A stretch of DNA of 64,000 nucleotides from Neobacillus rhizophilus (GCF_018343535.1 NZ_JAGYPF010000002.1:956103-1020102), one strand, 5' to 3'; shown: positions 39,683 to 48,653, counted from the first letter of the stretch. Made by a program: numbers and translations. Notes: a model not told the origin generated them from the letters alone.

Positions 39683-40999
39683 ATGTCCACTGTGGCAAAA
39701 AAAGCTTGGAAATATCGTTATGTCGTTCTTGTCATTCTTTGGTTAGTCTACATTATTAATTATTTTGACCGGATGGCCGTTCTTACCTTCCTTCCGTTTA
39801 TCCAGAAGGATTTAAATCTGACGCCGGTTGAGGTTGGACAGCTTGCCTCCGTGTTTTTCTTTGCCTACGCAGCCGCGCAAATCAGCGCCGGATTTCTTGC
39901 CGATAAAATTGGCGCGAAAAAAGTTATGTATATTGCGATTACCGTATTCACCGCCGTTACAGCCGTAACCGGTATGGTGAAAAACTTCGCACAGTTTATA
40001 GCTCTCCGAATCGGTTTAGGTCTAGGAGAAGGCCATCATTTTGCACCGGCTATCCGTGCCATCAATAACTGGTTCCCATTCAAGGAAAGAGGACGGGCCG
40101 TTTCGTTTTTTGCCACCTCTTGGGCTGTTGCGCCGGCGATTGTTCCGGTCATCGTTACCAGCATTTCTGTTTACTTTTTTGCAGGTGCATGGCGCCCTGT
40201 ATTCTACGTTCTTGCCATCCCGGGTGCACTTGGAATCTTTTTATTATGGCGTTTTGTAGCGGATTCTCCAAAAGAGTTGATCGCAAAGGGAAGACTGAGC
40301 AAGGACGAAGATATTGAAGATGGAGCGGTTTCTGCCACTCTTACAAAAGAAGAGAAAAGAAAGCAATACGGAGTTTTCTTAAAGGATAGCAATTTTTATG
40401 TGTATACTTTGTGCTTATTTTGCCAGCTGGCTGTCTATTGGGGTTCATCCACTTGGCTTACTTCTTTCTTAGTCACCCAACACGGATTAAATATTAAAGA
40501 AATGGGCTTTTTCGCATCTGCTCCTTACATCGTGGCATTCTTTGCGATGATGCTTGGCGGCTGGCTGATGGATAAGGTTCTTCATCGCATGAAACCTGTT
40601 GCCTTGATTGCCTATATCGGCTGTATACCTGTCCTATGGATGCTTGGTGCTGTTGAAAAAGGAAATACCGGCATGTTACTGACGCTCCTTTTACTTACTG
40701 GTTTCTTTGTTAACTTAAATTTCGGTTCCATCTATGCTTATCTGCCAAAGCGCTATCCGAAGGAAATCGTAGGTAGTGCAACTGGATTAGCAAATGGTAT
40801 CGGTCAATTGGGATCGTTTGTGTCACCGCTTGTTGCCGGATATTTAGTAAAGGTTGGCGCAAATGGTTCCCAAGATTTTAGCGGCGTCTTCATTTTCTTT
40901 GCGTTGACAGCAGCATTGGCGGCCGTGTGTGCGATTATTTTGAAAGAGAAGCAGATAAATCCGCTGGCTTTAGTGAAAGATGAGAAGTCGGTTAGCTAG
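39683..40999 (+). CDS. MFS transporter, anion:cation symporter type
   Basis: A 438-residue protein with 12 predicted membrane helices. The first loop FADKIGAKKVMYIAI-type motif (here FLADKIGAKKVMYI) and NYFDRMAVLTFLPFIQKDL are typical of the ACS family that moves organic anions such as sugar acids or aromatic acids. The ATG at 39683 is ten bases after AAAGGA. It is likely the uptake system for the operon's substrate. Confidence 0.88.
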   Translation: MSTVAKKAWKYRYVVLVILWLVYIINYFDRMAVLTFLPFIQKDLNLTPVEVGQLASVFFFAYAAAQISAGFLADKIGAKKVMYIAITVFTAVTAVTGMVKNFAQFIALRIGLGLGEGHHFAPAIRAINNWFPFKERGRAVSFFATSWAVAPAIVPVIVTSISVYFFAGAWRPVFYVLAIPGALGIFLLWRFVADSPKELIAKGRLSKDEDIEDGAVSATLTKEEKRKQYGVFLKDSNFYVYTLCLFCQLAVYWGSSTWLTSFLVTQHGLNIKEMGFFASAPYIVAFFAMMLGGWLMDKVLHRMKPVALIAYIGCIPVLWMLGAVEKGNTGMLLTLLLLTGFFVNLNFGSIYAYLPKRYPKEIVGSATGLANGIGQLGSFVSPLVAGYLVKVGANGSQDFSGVFIFFALTAALAAVCAIILKEKQINPLALVKDEKSVS

Positions 41000-41012
41000 T
41001 TAGGGTTCGGAA

Positions 41013-41104
41013 TTTTACCTGTACGATTTGAAAACTTGAGGGAACGGTAAAATTAGAGGCGCTATTTTACCCGTATCGGTCCAAAACATGAAGGATCGGT
41101 AAAA
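41013..41104. repeat. hairpin repeat, 52-nt period, after the MFS gene
   Basis: TTTTACC begins at 41013 and 41065, and GGTAAAA at 41046 and 41098, so a TTTTACC ... GGTAAAA inverted pair occurs twice with a 52-nt step. The sequence differs from the array after rnr, but the step is the same. Confidence 0.7.
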
Positions 41105-41223
41105 AAAGAGCCGCGCTAAGCCCCAACCCGGCCCAAAGAATGTAAAAACAACATTTAAAATAAACCGGACGAAGCCTTCAGGAGCTGCTTCGTTCCCGCT
41201 AATTAGAGCAAGGAGGACAAATC

Positions 41224-42282
41224 GTGCCAACAAACACAGTAAACAAAGAGGCATCTCTTCTTGAAAAAGAACAGAAGCGATGGGAAAGATTTTTCAAAAC
41301 CCTTAACAGTGGTGACTTTCAATTCGGTCATACGTCCAGACAATTAGTTTGGAAAAAAAATAAAGCCACCTTATGGCACTATCCGGCACAAACAAAAAAA
41401 TATGATGTCCCGATTTTCATTGTGTATTCACTGTTTAATCAGCCAACCATTCTTGACTTTGCTCCAGGCTCAAGTGTTCTCGAAGGGTTGGTAAACAGAG
41501 GGTATGATGTCTATTTATTAGACTGGGGCATCGCCGGCTATGAGGATAAAAATATTTCAATTGAAGATTATGTAGCTAGCTATATCAAAAAAGCGGTTCA
41601 GCGGGCATTAAGGCATTCCGGTGCGGAGGAAATATCGGTGGTCGGTTATTGTCTGGGTGGAACACTTGCTGCAATGTATGCTTCCATAGCAGAGGAGCCA
41701 ATCAAAAATTTAGTGACTGCTGCAGTTCCGATTGATTTTAGTGTAACGGCCTCCGTTCCGGAAAACTGGGCGGAAGCGATGCTTGAGGGGAACATGGATC
41801 TCGACCGCTTTATTGAAGTGTATGGATTAGTACCGCCTGTTTATGTTGAGGCCATGTTCAGGTCGATCACTTCACCGGTCTACAATACCCCCTACACGCT
41901 CCTATTATCACGGGCCCATGATCAAAGGTTTACGGAAAAATGGCATCGGATGAACACATGGACAAAGGGGCACGTCCCGTTAACCGGTGGAGCGTTCAAG
42001 CAGTTAAACGAAGACTTGTTTAAAGGAAATAAGCTGGTTAAATGTGAGTTTACCATTCACGGCAAAAAAGCAGATTTAAAAAATATTAAGGCAAATCTAT
42101 TGGCCGTCAGCATGAAAAGCGACAACCTGATTCCAGAAGAGCAAAGTAAGCCAATCATGGATTTGGTTTCAAGTGAAGATAAAACTTTTTTACGTATAGA
42201 AGGCGGCCATGTGAACTTAGCGATGTCCGGTAAATTTGCCGGAGTTTTGGATGACTGGCTTAGTGAACGTTCAACAAAATAA
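41224..42282 (+). CDS. PHA synthase-like alpha/beta hydrolase (PhaC family)
   Basis: A 352-residue protein, the length of class III/IV PhaC. The lipase-like box VVGYCLGGT carries the catalytic Cys143; Asp lies in SDNLIPEEQS and His in IEGGHVNLAM. The N-terminus is short and no PhaR/PhaE partner or phaB is nearby, so polymer synthesis is uncertain; it may be an acyl-CoA thioester hydrolase in the catabolic operon. GTG start after AAGGAGGACAAATC. Confidence 0.8.
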   Translation: MPTNTVNKEASLLEKEQKRWERFFKTLNSGDFQFGHTSRQLVWKKNKATLWHYPAQTKKYDVPIFIVYSLFNQPTILDFAPGSSVLEGLVNRGYDVYLLDWGIAGYEDKNISIEDYVASYIKKAVQRALRHSGAEEISVVGYCLGGTLAAMYASIAEEPIKNLVTAAVPIDFSVTASVPENWAEAMLEGNMDLDRFIEVYGLVPPVYVEAMFRSITSPVYNTPYTLLLSRAHDQRFTEKWHRMNTWTKGHVPLTGGAFKQLNEDLFKGNKLVKCEFTIHGKKADLKNIKANLLAVSMKSDNLIPEEQSKPIMDLVSSEDKTFLRIEGGHVNLAMSGKFAGVLDDWLSERSTK

Positions 42283-42304
42283 AAATATCAAGGTGGGGAA
42301 ACAA

Positions 42305-43486
42305 ATGCAGAAGCTGCATTCGATTTATGAGATGGTAGATGTAGAAGAATCGGTTCAATTTTTGCAATCTCTTATCCAAGTAAACAGCGTGAATCCAGAT
42401 GGGAATGAAAAAAGAGTAGCGGAAGCCATTCAAGCGTTTTTAGCATCATCCAAGCTTCAAGTGGAACTGGATGACCTAGGCAATAACCGGGCCAACTTGT
42501 TTGTTTCGTATCCGGATACAAAAACAGACGAGAAGTATTTAGTTTACAGCGGTCATTTTGACACTGTTCCTCTTGGTAAAGTAGAGTGGCAGCATGATCC
42601 TTTTTCCGGGGAAATCGTCGGCAACAAAATGTATGGCCGCGGCACTACTGACATGAAAGCTGGAGTTGCCGCGATGATTCTGGCGATGGATTATTTATCC
42701 CGCGCCGGTGTGAAACTAAAGGGTAAGCTGCAGTTTGTCGGAACTGCCGGAGAAGAGGTGGACGGCTATGGTGCCAAGACGGTTGTCCAAAAGGGACAGA
42801 TTGACAAGGCTACAGCCATGGTCATCTCGGAGCCAAGCGAAAACGAAATCTATACCGCTCATAAAGGGTGCTTGTGGCTGGAGATTACTACGAATGGAAA
42901 AACCGCCCACGGCTCCATGCCGGATCAAGGTGTTAACGCCATTTTGGCCATGAACGATTTCATCAATGGGCTTCTTAAGTATGAGTTTTCCTATACACCG
43001 CATCCAATCTTGGGGCACCCAACTTTAAATATCGGCACCATCGAAGGCGGCGTCAAAACAAATGTCGTGCCGGACCAATGCAGTGTGACGCTGGATATTC
43101 GGACAGTTCAGGGACAGGATGTCGACCGGATTTTAAAGGATATTGAGGAGATGCTGAAGGTAATCGCTAAAAAAACAAAGGCAACATATCAAATCAAAAT
43201 AATTAATCGAATGGAATCGGTTAGTACAAAGGAATCCAACGAATTTGTCCAAATGGCAGTCCGAACTGGTAAGAAAGAGTTGAACTTGGACTTGAATCCA
43301 ACCGGTGTCAATTATTATACTGATGCTTCTGTTTATCAGCCTCATTTGCAGATTCCGACGTTCATCTTTGGCCCGGGGCACCCAAAACTTGCACATCAGC
43401 CGGATGAATATGTGGAAATTGACAAGTTCATCGAATCCATACGTTATTTTATGGCACTGGCCATTGAGTATTTAGGAGAGAAATAA
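42305..43486 (+). CDS. M20 family peptidase / deacylase (ArgE/DapE type)
   Basis: A 393-residue zinc hydrolase. Metal ligands lie in YSGHFDTVPLG, GRGTTDMKAGVAAM and GTAGEEVDGYGA, and a dimerisation domain TAHGSMPDQGVNAI follows. The last His is in FGPGHPKLAHQPDEY. The family cleaves N-acyl amino acids or dipeptides. The ATG at 42305 follows AAGGTGGGG. As last gene of the operon it could release an amino acid from an N-acylated substrate. Confidence 0.9.
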   Translation: MQKLHSIYEMVDVEESVQFLQSLIQVNSVNPDGNEKRVAEAIQAFLASSKLQVELDDLGNNRANLFVSYPDTKTDEKYLVYSGHFDTVPLGKVEWQHDPFSGEIVGNKMYGRGTTDMKAGVAAMILAMDYLSRAGVKLKGKLQFVGTAGEEVDGYGAKTVVQKGQIDKATAMVISEPSENEIYTAHKGCLWLEITTNGKTAHGSMPDQGVNAILAMNDFINGLLKYEFSYTPHPILGHPTLNIGTIEGGVKTNVVPDQCSVTLDIRTVQGQDVDRILKDIEEMLKVIAKKTKATYQIKIINRMESVSTKESNEFVQMAVRTGKKELNLDLNPTGVNYYTDASVYQPHLQIPTFIFGPGHPKLAHQPDEYVEIDKFIESIRYFMALAIEYLGEK

Positions 43487-43491
43487 ACGAG

Positions 43492-43536
43492 CTGGAGGCT
43501 GTCTTATTGGGGTCTGACCCTTTAAGACAGCTCCAG
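43492..43536. terminator. bidirectional terminator
   Basis: CTGGAG-g-CTGTCTTA pairs with TAAGACAGCTCCAG between convergent genes. Confidence 0.75.
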
Positions 43537-43545
43537 TTATTATGT

Positions 43546-44235
43546 TTAGTGTTTAAAATTCATATTGTTGTTCATGCCCATATTCATATTAGCATTCATG
43601 TTCATATTCATGTTTTGCGTTTGCGGCATGCCTTGTGCAGGAGCAAAGGAGTTAACAATTTGCGTCATATCCTGCTGGGCAAGCTGCGGCACCTGGTAAT
43701 AATGATTTTTATTTTGGTAAATAGACAGCTCGTAAGCCATTTCAATGCAGTTAGGCACAGAATCCGCAAGCACGCGGCGGACAACCGGATTGGTCGTTTC
43801 ACATGCGGCTGTCGTCTTATGGGAAGCGCCGGATTTACAAGCCGCCAGCATGCAGCCTGAAATAAACTCATCGGAGATTTCCGTCATGTTCTGCATTGGC
43901 TTCTTCGGCTGAGTCGGAGTTAACCCATATACAAAGTCATTCCCCTGCTTCATTTTATAGCTTTGCGTTGGCTTTGACGGGTCCTGCCCGGATTGGAAGC
44001 ACTGCAATGTTATATTATATTCATCCTGAATGAATTGATATTGACGGTCTAAAATATCAAGAAGCTCGGGGTCCTTCACATGCGGACGCAGCATCAAATA
44101 TTGATTTAAAGTCCCAATCGAGCCATTCAAAACTTCATGAACATCAAACATTTCATGGCCGCCATGGTTCAGTTGCTGCGGCACAGCCCCTGTATGCATA
44201 TTCTGGTGCATTTGCCCCTGCTGATTCTGTATCAT
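43546..44235 (-). CDS. spore coat protein, CotF family
   Basis: A 229-residue protein. A helical domain (EVLNGSIGTLNQYLMLRPHV, LLDILDRQYQFIQDEYNIT, ISDEFISGCMLAACKSGA) matches the CotF-like fold, and a Met/Asn-rich tail (MNMNMNANMNMGMNNNMNF) ends it. The start ATG at 44235 follows GAGGAGGAGATTCGATTG. It is made in sporulation by analogy with CotF/YhcQ. Confidence 0.85.
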   Translation of the reverse strand: MIQNQQGQMHQNMHTGAVPQQLNHGGHEMFDVHEVLNGSIGTLNQYLMLRPHVKDPELLDILDRQYQFIQDEYNITLQCFQSGQDPSKPTQSYKMKQGNDFVYGLTPTQPKKPMQNMTEISDEFISGCMLAACKSGASHKTTAACETTNPVVRRVLADSVPNCIEMAYELSIYQNKNHYYQVPQLAQQDMTQIVNSFAPAQGMPQTQNMNMNMNANMNMGMNNNMNFKH

Positions 44236-44365
44236 CAATCGAATCTCCTCCTCAAAAAAATTGGACACAGCCACTCATTATTTTGGATAAAGCGGGAATT
44301 GTTATTCGCTTTTGGGTTAAAAAAAATCTTCCACGTTCATAATGACAGATAGGAAATTTATAAGG

Positions 44366-44577
44366 GGTAGACGATGTTTTCCAATCACTTGTTTTATAAG
44401 GCAAAAAAGGTGTATTGGCCAATACTGGAAGAAATAATTTTGACTTGGCTGTCTCAGAGGATTTCAATACCGCTTATCTGGGGTCAGAAATTCCGATTAT
44501 ACGAGACGGTAGTGTTGCGGATAAAACGTCCTTCCGCGATCTGTAAGCTGGAAGCGATTGAGGATAACGGTGAGAAG
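44366..44577 (+). pseudogene. IMEF-type encapsulin C-terminal relic
   Basis: One frame reads DVFQSLVL-stop-GKKGVLANTGRNNFDLAVSE then DFNTAYLGSE; the next frame continues FRLYETVVLRIKRPSAICKL. Together they follow the C-terminal third of Firmicutes encapsulins as I remember it (VFQSPVLKGK, NTGRNN, DLAISEDFETAYLG, YETVVLRIKRPAAIC). A Lys codon became TAA, and a deletion of about five codons with a frameshift lies near 44485. The N-terminal two-thirds is missing. Confidence 0.7.
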
Positions 44578-44586
44578 TCGTGTTTT

Positions 44587-44898
44587 TACGGTAGGCCATC
44601 GTGCAGCATGCAGTTGCTGTGGCAGTACCACCTGAAAAGCCTGTACCTGCTGTTTAAAGAAATTATCGTGTTCCAAGAGACAATGAAATTTACGATTTCT
44701 CCGGTAAAAGGGAAGTTTCTTGATGCGGCACTGAATCAAGGCCAGTCCATTAATTTTAAATGCCGGAAAGGAACATGCGGGCAATGTACAGTTAAAGTTG
44801 TAGACAGTAGCACGGGTCTTACAAAGAGCATGCAAAACTCCAAAAGGAAATCCAAAATGGCTATCGCTTGGCTTGGCAGGCAGAAATTCTTTAAATGA
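44587..44898 (+). pseudogene. 2Fe-2S ferredoxin relic of the encapsulin locus
   Basis: From about 44691 the frame KFTISPVKGKFLDAALNQGQ leads to CRKGTCGQCTVKV, the plant-type 2Fe-2S motif. Near 44838 a frameshift is needed to reach LQKEIQNGYRLAWQAEIL, where the fourth Cys (LACQ) is now Trp. The piece at 44587-44690 encodes a Cys-rich string (ACSCCGSTT-stop-KACTCCLKKLSC) of unknown origin. A ferredoxin next to encapsulin is known for IMEF iron-storage loci. Confidence 0.65.
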
Positions 44899-44900
44899 AA

Positions 44901-44936
44901 AAACGAGGCCCACTGAGCGGAACCTCGTTTTTTTAT
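44901..44936 (+). terminator. terminator after ferredoxin relic
   Basis: AAACGAGG and CCTCGTTT stem followed by a T run. Confidence 0.85.
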
Positions 44937-45253
44937 TTACGTATGCATGCGATTATTCATATGAACTAAATTATCTTCAACAGAGAACGGAAAGGTAATA
45001 TCGTGTTTCTTAAGTTCTTTCACACTGATATCACTAACAAGCTTGAGAGATTCTTTTTAAAGGATTGAGTTACAAATCCATCATTCACTTCACCTAATTT
45101 TTGTAAATATTGTAAGGTATCATGAAGCATCATTTGCTTAAAATAAGTATTATTCACAGCAGGCAGATTAATTTTATGAAGCAAGGGTTGTATGACAGCA
45201 ATTTAATTCACGTGGTTAATGATGTTCTAGCTATTTTGGTGAATAGTACATTT
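44937..45253 (-). pseudogene. minus-strand decayed gene fragment
   Basis: Read leftward, one frame gives KQMMLHDTLQYLQKLGEVND then GFVTQSFKKN, and the next frame gives VSDISVKELKKHDITFPFSV then EDNLVHMNNRMHT and a stop at about 44938. A single frameshift near 45055 joins them. I do not recognise the family. Confidence 0.4.
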
Positions 45254-46126
45254 TTACTCAACTAATTTTGAAGAATCACCTTGCGGGAAAACGCCAGTAG
45301 ATATATCGTAAACTTTCATAAATTTTAAAGTAACAATTTTCCCTTCAACTTCAATGATTTGACATTCTAAAAGAACAGTATCTTCAAGTGGAATTAGATC
45401 TCCTTCTTTTAATTCTTTAGGACCTTTTTTATTGTAATCTCCAGAATCAATTACTTCGTTAGATAAACTAAACAAGTAAACAGTCCTTCCCACTTTTAAA
45501 ATATTATCCAATGCAGCATTTATACTGTTATCTTTACCTTTTTTAAACATAAGAGAACCATCGGCATACTTTACTTTGATACTAGTATTATCATCTGAAA
45601 TCACCAAATCATTATTATGAATTCTTTCCTTATCACCAGGATCTACTTTATTCCAGCCTTCAAGTATTGTCCCTTCTGCTCCATATTTGTTATCCAGGTT
45701 TATAAAAGGTAGTGCTTCCCCGTCCCATTGGCTGTTTTGAGCTACAGCACGCGCTGATATATCTGTGTCAGTAAATCCCAAAACTCGGGCAAAATTAAAT
45801 GAAACATTCCTTTTTAATTTAACTTCTATCTTTGTTGGGTCGCTTTGATAAGAAGGATTAATAGAAGTAATCTCTGACTTTTTGACTCCATTTGCATTTG
45901 CATAGTTTTCTGCTGTGTTTTTAGCAGTACTTGCATTCGGCAGATCCTGTGCTCCGGCTAAAGCAGCAGAATCAGCGGCTTTTTGTAGATTACTCTTTTG
46001 AAAATACATATATCCAACATCAGTAACTAAGGATGTAAAACCAAGTAACGCTACAAGTGATACGGCAATTAGAACAAGGGACTGACCAGATTCTTCTCTG
46101 ATAATATTTTTTAATTTAGTAAACAT
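45254..46126 (-). CDS. tadG: TadG-like pilus/secretion protein
   Basis: A 290-residue protein. The N-terminal prepilin-like helix EESGQSLVLIAVSLVALLGF and the following TDVGYMYFQKSNLQKAADSA then ALAGAQ are the TadE/TadG pattern. Residues 130-290 are a soluble domain specific to this protein (GDLIPLEDTVLLECQIIEVE). It is transcribed away from the other tad genes. It is probably a minor pseudopilin-type component. Confidence 0.85.
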   Translation of the reverse strand: MFTKLKNIIREESGQSLVLIAVSLVALLGFTSLVTDVGYMYFQKSNLQKAADSAALAGAQDLPNASTAKNTAENYANANGVKKSEITSINPSYQSDPTKIEVKLKRNVSFNFARVLGFTDTDISARAVAQNSQWDGEALPFINLDNKYGAEGTILEGWNKVDPGDKERIHNNDLVISDDNTSIKVKYADGSLMFKKGKDNSINAALDNILKVGRTVYLFSLSNEVIDSGDYNKKGPKELKEGDLIPLEDTVLLECQIIEVEGKIVTLKFMKVYDISTGVFPQGDSSKLVE

Positions 46127-46197
46127 CCTTTACCTCACTTTTTGTCGTTCTTTAAAACGAATTATTTAGTTAAAAATTTTTTTATAGTTTATGTTCA

Positions 46198-46524
46198 TTA
46201 GAATTTAACAATACAACCTATCTCAATTCCTAACTTTTTAATCGATCCATCCGGAAGTTCTAATGTGGAGTAGGCAGTTTTTACTGGTTTCGTCATTTTC
46301 CAGGGCTTCAAACTATGATAAACTTTTACAACTTCATTTTGTTTGTTAATAAAAACGATATCAATGGGAAATCTCACAAAAAACATATGCACCGCATTAC
46401 AAGGAATAATCCAAAGTCCCTCATTTACAATAGGTTTCTTTCGAAACATTAACCCAATGACTCTTTTCATAATTGAGTCTGCTAAATGTATCACGTAGGG
46501 GATGTGAACAATATTCTTTTCCAT
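46198..46524 (-). CDS. DUF192 family protein
   Basis: A 108-residue protein with the DUF192 pattern RVIGLMFRKK, NEGLWIIPCNAVHMFFVRF, IDIVFINKQNEVV and ELPDGSIKKLGIEIG. The family has no agreed function but often lies next to tad loci, as here. No signal peptide is present. Confidence 0.88.
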   Translation of the reverse strand: MEKNIVHIPYVIHLADSIMKRVIGLMFRKKPIVNEGLWIIPCNAVHMFFVRFPIDIVFINKQNEVVKVYHSLKPWKMTKPVKTAYSTLELPDGSIKKLGIEIGCIVKF

Positions 46525-46757
46525 AGACGTGCTCCTTTCATTTTATATATTTATTATAATGAACAAAACGTTTTATTTAAAGAACGAAATAGTGAGAAAT
46601 ACCTAGAATTATTAAGGGAATTGATGAAAAATACTTAATATTACGCTAAAACGAACAAAAATGATAGTTTTCAAAACCCTAGGTTCATTATATATTTAAT
46701 TCAGGTTCTAAATATAGAACAAAAGAATTCTAAAAAGAATAATAGGAGGAGAACAGA
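46525..46757. other. divergent intergenic region of the tad locus
   Basis: A 233-nt AT-rich gap between DUF192 and the pilin gene. The pilin ribosome site AGGAGGAG is at its right end. No clear -35/-10 pair could be assigned. Confidence 0.4.
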
Positions 46758-46928
46758 ATGAACATTATTACAAAGTTGTGGAAAGAAGAAGAAGGACAGA
46801 CTTTGTCAGAGTATGGTTTGATTATTGGATTGGTGGCTGCTGTTGTTGTTGCAGCAGTGGCATTATTGAGCACTGGTATTTCTGATGTATTTACAAACAT
46901 TAAAGATAAACTTGTTGGTGCAATTTAA
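46758..46928 (+). CDS. flp: Flp/Fap-type pilin
   Basis: A 56-residue pilin. The processing site lies before or within EEEGQTLSEYGLIIGLVAAV with the conserved Glu and Tyr, followed by a hydrophobic helix and DVFTNIKDKLVGAI. It is the major subunit of a Tad pilus, cleaved by the TadV peptidase encoded next. The ATG follows AGGAGGAGAACAGA. A hairpin after the gene probably sets pilin made above the downstream genes. Confidence 0.92.
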   Translation: MNIITKLWKEEEGQTLSEYGLIIGLVAAVVVAAVALLSTGISDVFTNIKDKLVGAI

Positions 46929-46954
46929 TAGCTAAAATAAGAACTGTTATCTCT

Positions 46955-46988
46955 AGCCCTGCTCATCTAAAAAGAGGCAGGGCTTTCT
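46955..46988 (+). terminator. attenuator after pilin gene
   Basis: AGCCCTGC and GCAGGGCT stem followed by TTCTTAT, 27 nt after the pilin stop and 22 nt before the peptidase gene. The weak T run suggests partial read-through. Confidence 0.75.
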
Positions 46989-47009
46989 TATAGGGAGGAA
47001 GGTAAAAAC

Positions 47010-47516
47010 ATGCAAATAATAGTTTTGGGAATTGTTCTAATAATTTGTCTCATAACTGATTTAAAATCAAGGAAAATATTAAATATAGTTACTGTACCAA
47101 CAATTATCTTTGGATTTGTATATTCCATAATTATATCTGGCTTTAATGGACTTTTATTTAGCGGCAAAGGATTCCTAGTAGGCTTAAGCTTACTATTAAT
47201 CCCATTTATTTTAGGTGGAATGGGTGCAGGGGATGTAAAGTTAATGGCAGCAATTGGGGCCTTAATGGGCACCGAATTTGTATTTTATTCGTTTATTTAT
47301 ACTGCACTGATTGGTGGAGTAATTGGTCTTTTATTAATCATAAAAAATAAAGGCTTTATACCCCTGCTTAAGTCTACTCTTTTTAATTTAGTATTTTTAA
47401 GAAGTAATCTTGGGGAGATTATTATATCTCAAGATAAAAAGGGGAGAATTTCATTTCCTTATGGAGTTGCAATTGCCCTTGGTACACTTTGCACACTGGT
47501 TTGGGGTGGATTTTAA
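47010..47516 (+). CDS. tadV: A24 prepilin peptidase (TadV/CpaA)
   Basis: A 168-residue membrane protease with about five or six helices. The catalytic Asp pair lies in ITDLKSRKILN (near residue 16) and GGMGAGDVKLMAAIG (GXGD motif). It cleaves the Flp pilin and TadE-type pseudopilins. GGGAGGAAGG lies about 8 nt before the ATG. The stop overlaps the next start (TAATG). Confidence 0.93.
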   Translation: MQIIVLGIVLIICLITDLKSRKILNIVTVPTIIFGFVYSIIISGFNGLLFSGKGFLVGLSLLLIPFILGGMGAGDVKLMAAIGALMGTEFVFYSFIYTALIGGVIGLLLIIKNKGFIPLLKSTLFNLVFLRSNLGEIIISQDKKGRISFPYGVAIALGTLCTLVWGGF

Positions 47517-47878
47517 TGAAGTCGGAAAAAGGCCAATCACTAGTTGAATTTGCCTTAGTCTTACCGGTATTACTGTTACTTTTATTTGGAATTGTTGACT
47601 TTGGACGGATCCTCCATGCCTATCTTACGATTGATCACGCTGGTAGAGAAGCAGCTCGTGCTGCAAGTATTGGCAGTGCAAATATCGAACAAGTTGCTGT
47701 TGAAAATGCTGTAGGAATTAGTTTAACTACAGGAAATGTGAAAGTAACTAAAGGATCACCAACTTCAAACGATGTAACTATTGCTATTACCTACCCAATT
47801 ACATTTCTTACACCAATAATCAGTAGTGTAATTGGGGAAGTTGAACTTAAGGATAAAACGGTAATGAGAGTTGAGTAA
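47516..47878 (+). CDS. tadE: TadE-like pseudopilin
   Basis: A 120-residue protein. KGQSLVEFALVLPVLLLLLF then GIVDFGRI is the TadE signature with Glu at the +5 position of the pseudopilin helix, followed by HAGREAARAAS. The ATG at 47516 overlaps the tadV stop. It is a minor component of the pilus base. Confidence 0.92.
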   Translation: MKSEKGQSLVEFALVLPVLLLLLFGIVDFGRILHAYLTIDHAGREAARAASIGSANIEQVAVENAVGISLTTGNVKVTKGSPTSNDVTIAITYPITFLTPIISSVIGEVELKDKTVMRVE

Positions 47879-48029
47879 TCAAGTTAAAATTGAAAAAACC
47901 AGGCAGTGAGAGATTGCAAAAGTCGGACTTTTGCGAATTTATTAATCTCCTTATAGCTTTAAAGATAGAAAAAGAGTGGGTAATTATTTTATTAAAGTTC
48001 AGGTCATAAGGGAAATAGGGAGGCTCACA

Positions 48030-48653
48030 ATGAACACAAAAAAAATCTGGATCATATCATTAATCTTCGGAATAGCTGTCGCAGGTGTTGTTTATTTTAC
48101 AGTATTCGCAAAAGGAAACGGCTCTACTCCAGCAAGTGCCACAGTCAGTGAGAAACTGAAGGATGGGACAGGAAAAAAGACAGATGCAGAGGTTGAAAAA
48201 GAGAAGCAAGCAGAAAAAGAAAAGGCGCTGGCGCGGGAGTCTGTTAACCCGATGGTTGATGTTAGTGAAGGGAAAAGGGCCATTTCAATAAGAGCTGAAA
48301 AGGAAGAAGGCGTTTCAGGTTATATTGCACCAAATTCGATGGTCGATGTGATTGCCTATGAATCTATGAAGGACGATGCTACGGGCAAAGAGTACAGATC
48401 AGCGGTGCTTGTCCTTGAAAATGTGAAAGTCCTTACGTCCGGTAAATCAGCGGATAACAAGGAAGCTGCCCTTAACTATGAAACGGTTACTTTGGAAGTG
48501 AAGCCGGAGGAAGGGGTCATGCTTAGTCTAGCATCGAAGGATAAGGATGGTTTCTATTTAATGCTTCGCAATACAAAAGATTCAGAAACAGGAAAAGCTG
48601 GCTTTAAGCAGACAAGGGAAGTCATTAAAGAGGGGGATTCTGGTAAGAAATGA
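48030..48653 (+). CDS. cpaB: CpaB/RcpC-like pilus assembly protein
   Basis: A 207-residue protein with an N-terminal membrane helix (IWIISLIFGIAVAGVVYF) and a SAF-type domain (RAISIRAEKEEGVSGYIAPN, SMVDVIAYE). In Gram-negatives RcpC works at the secretin; here it probably sits at the cell wall. The ATG at 48030 follows a GGGAGG site. A weak GCAAAAGT/ACTTTTGC inverted repeat at 47916-47934 separates it from tadE. Confidence 0.88.
   Translation: MNTKKIWIISLIFGIAVAGVVYFTVFAKGNGSTPASATVSEKLKDGTGKKTDAEVEKEKQAEKEKALARESVNPMVDVSEGKRAISIRAEKEEGVSGYIAPNSMVDVIAYESMKDDATGKEYRSAVLVLENVKVLTSGKSADNKEAALNYETVTLEVKPEEGVMLSLASKDKDGFYLMLRNTKDSETGKAGFKQTREVIKEGDSGKK

Noticed and set aside
44374..44898. A single 174-residue protein
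   Set aside because: The frame joins pieces of an encapsulin tail, a Cys-rich string read in another frame and a ferredoxin. Correct frames change along it, so it is a chance fusion of pseudogenes.
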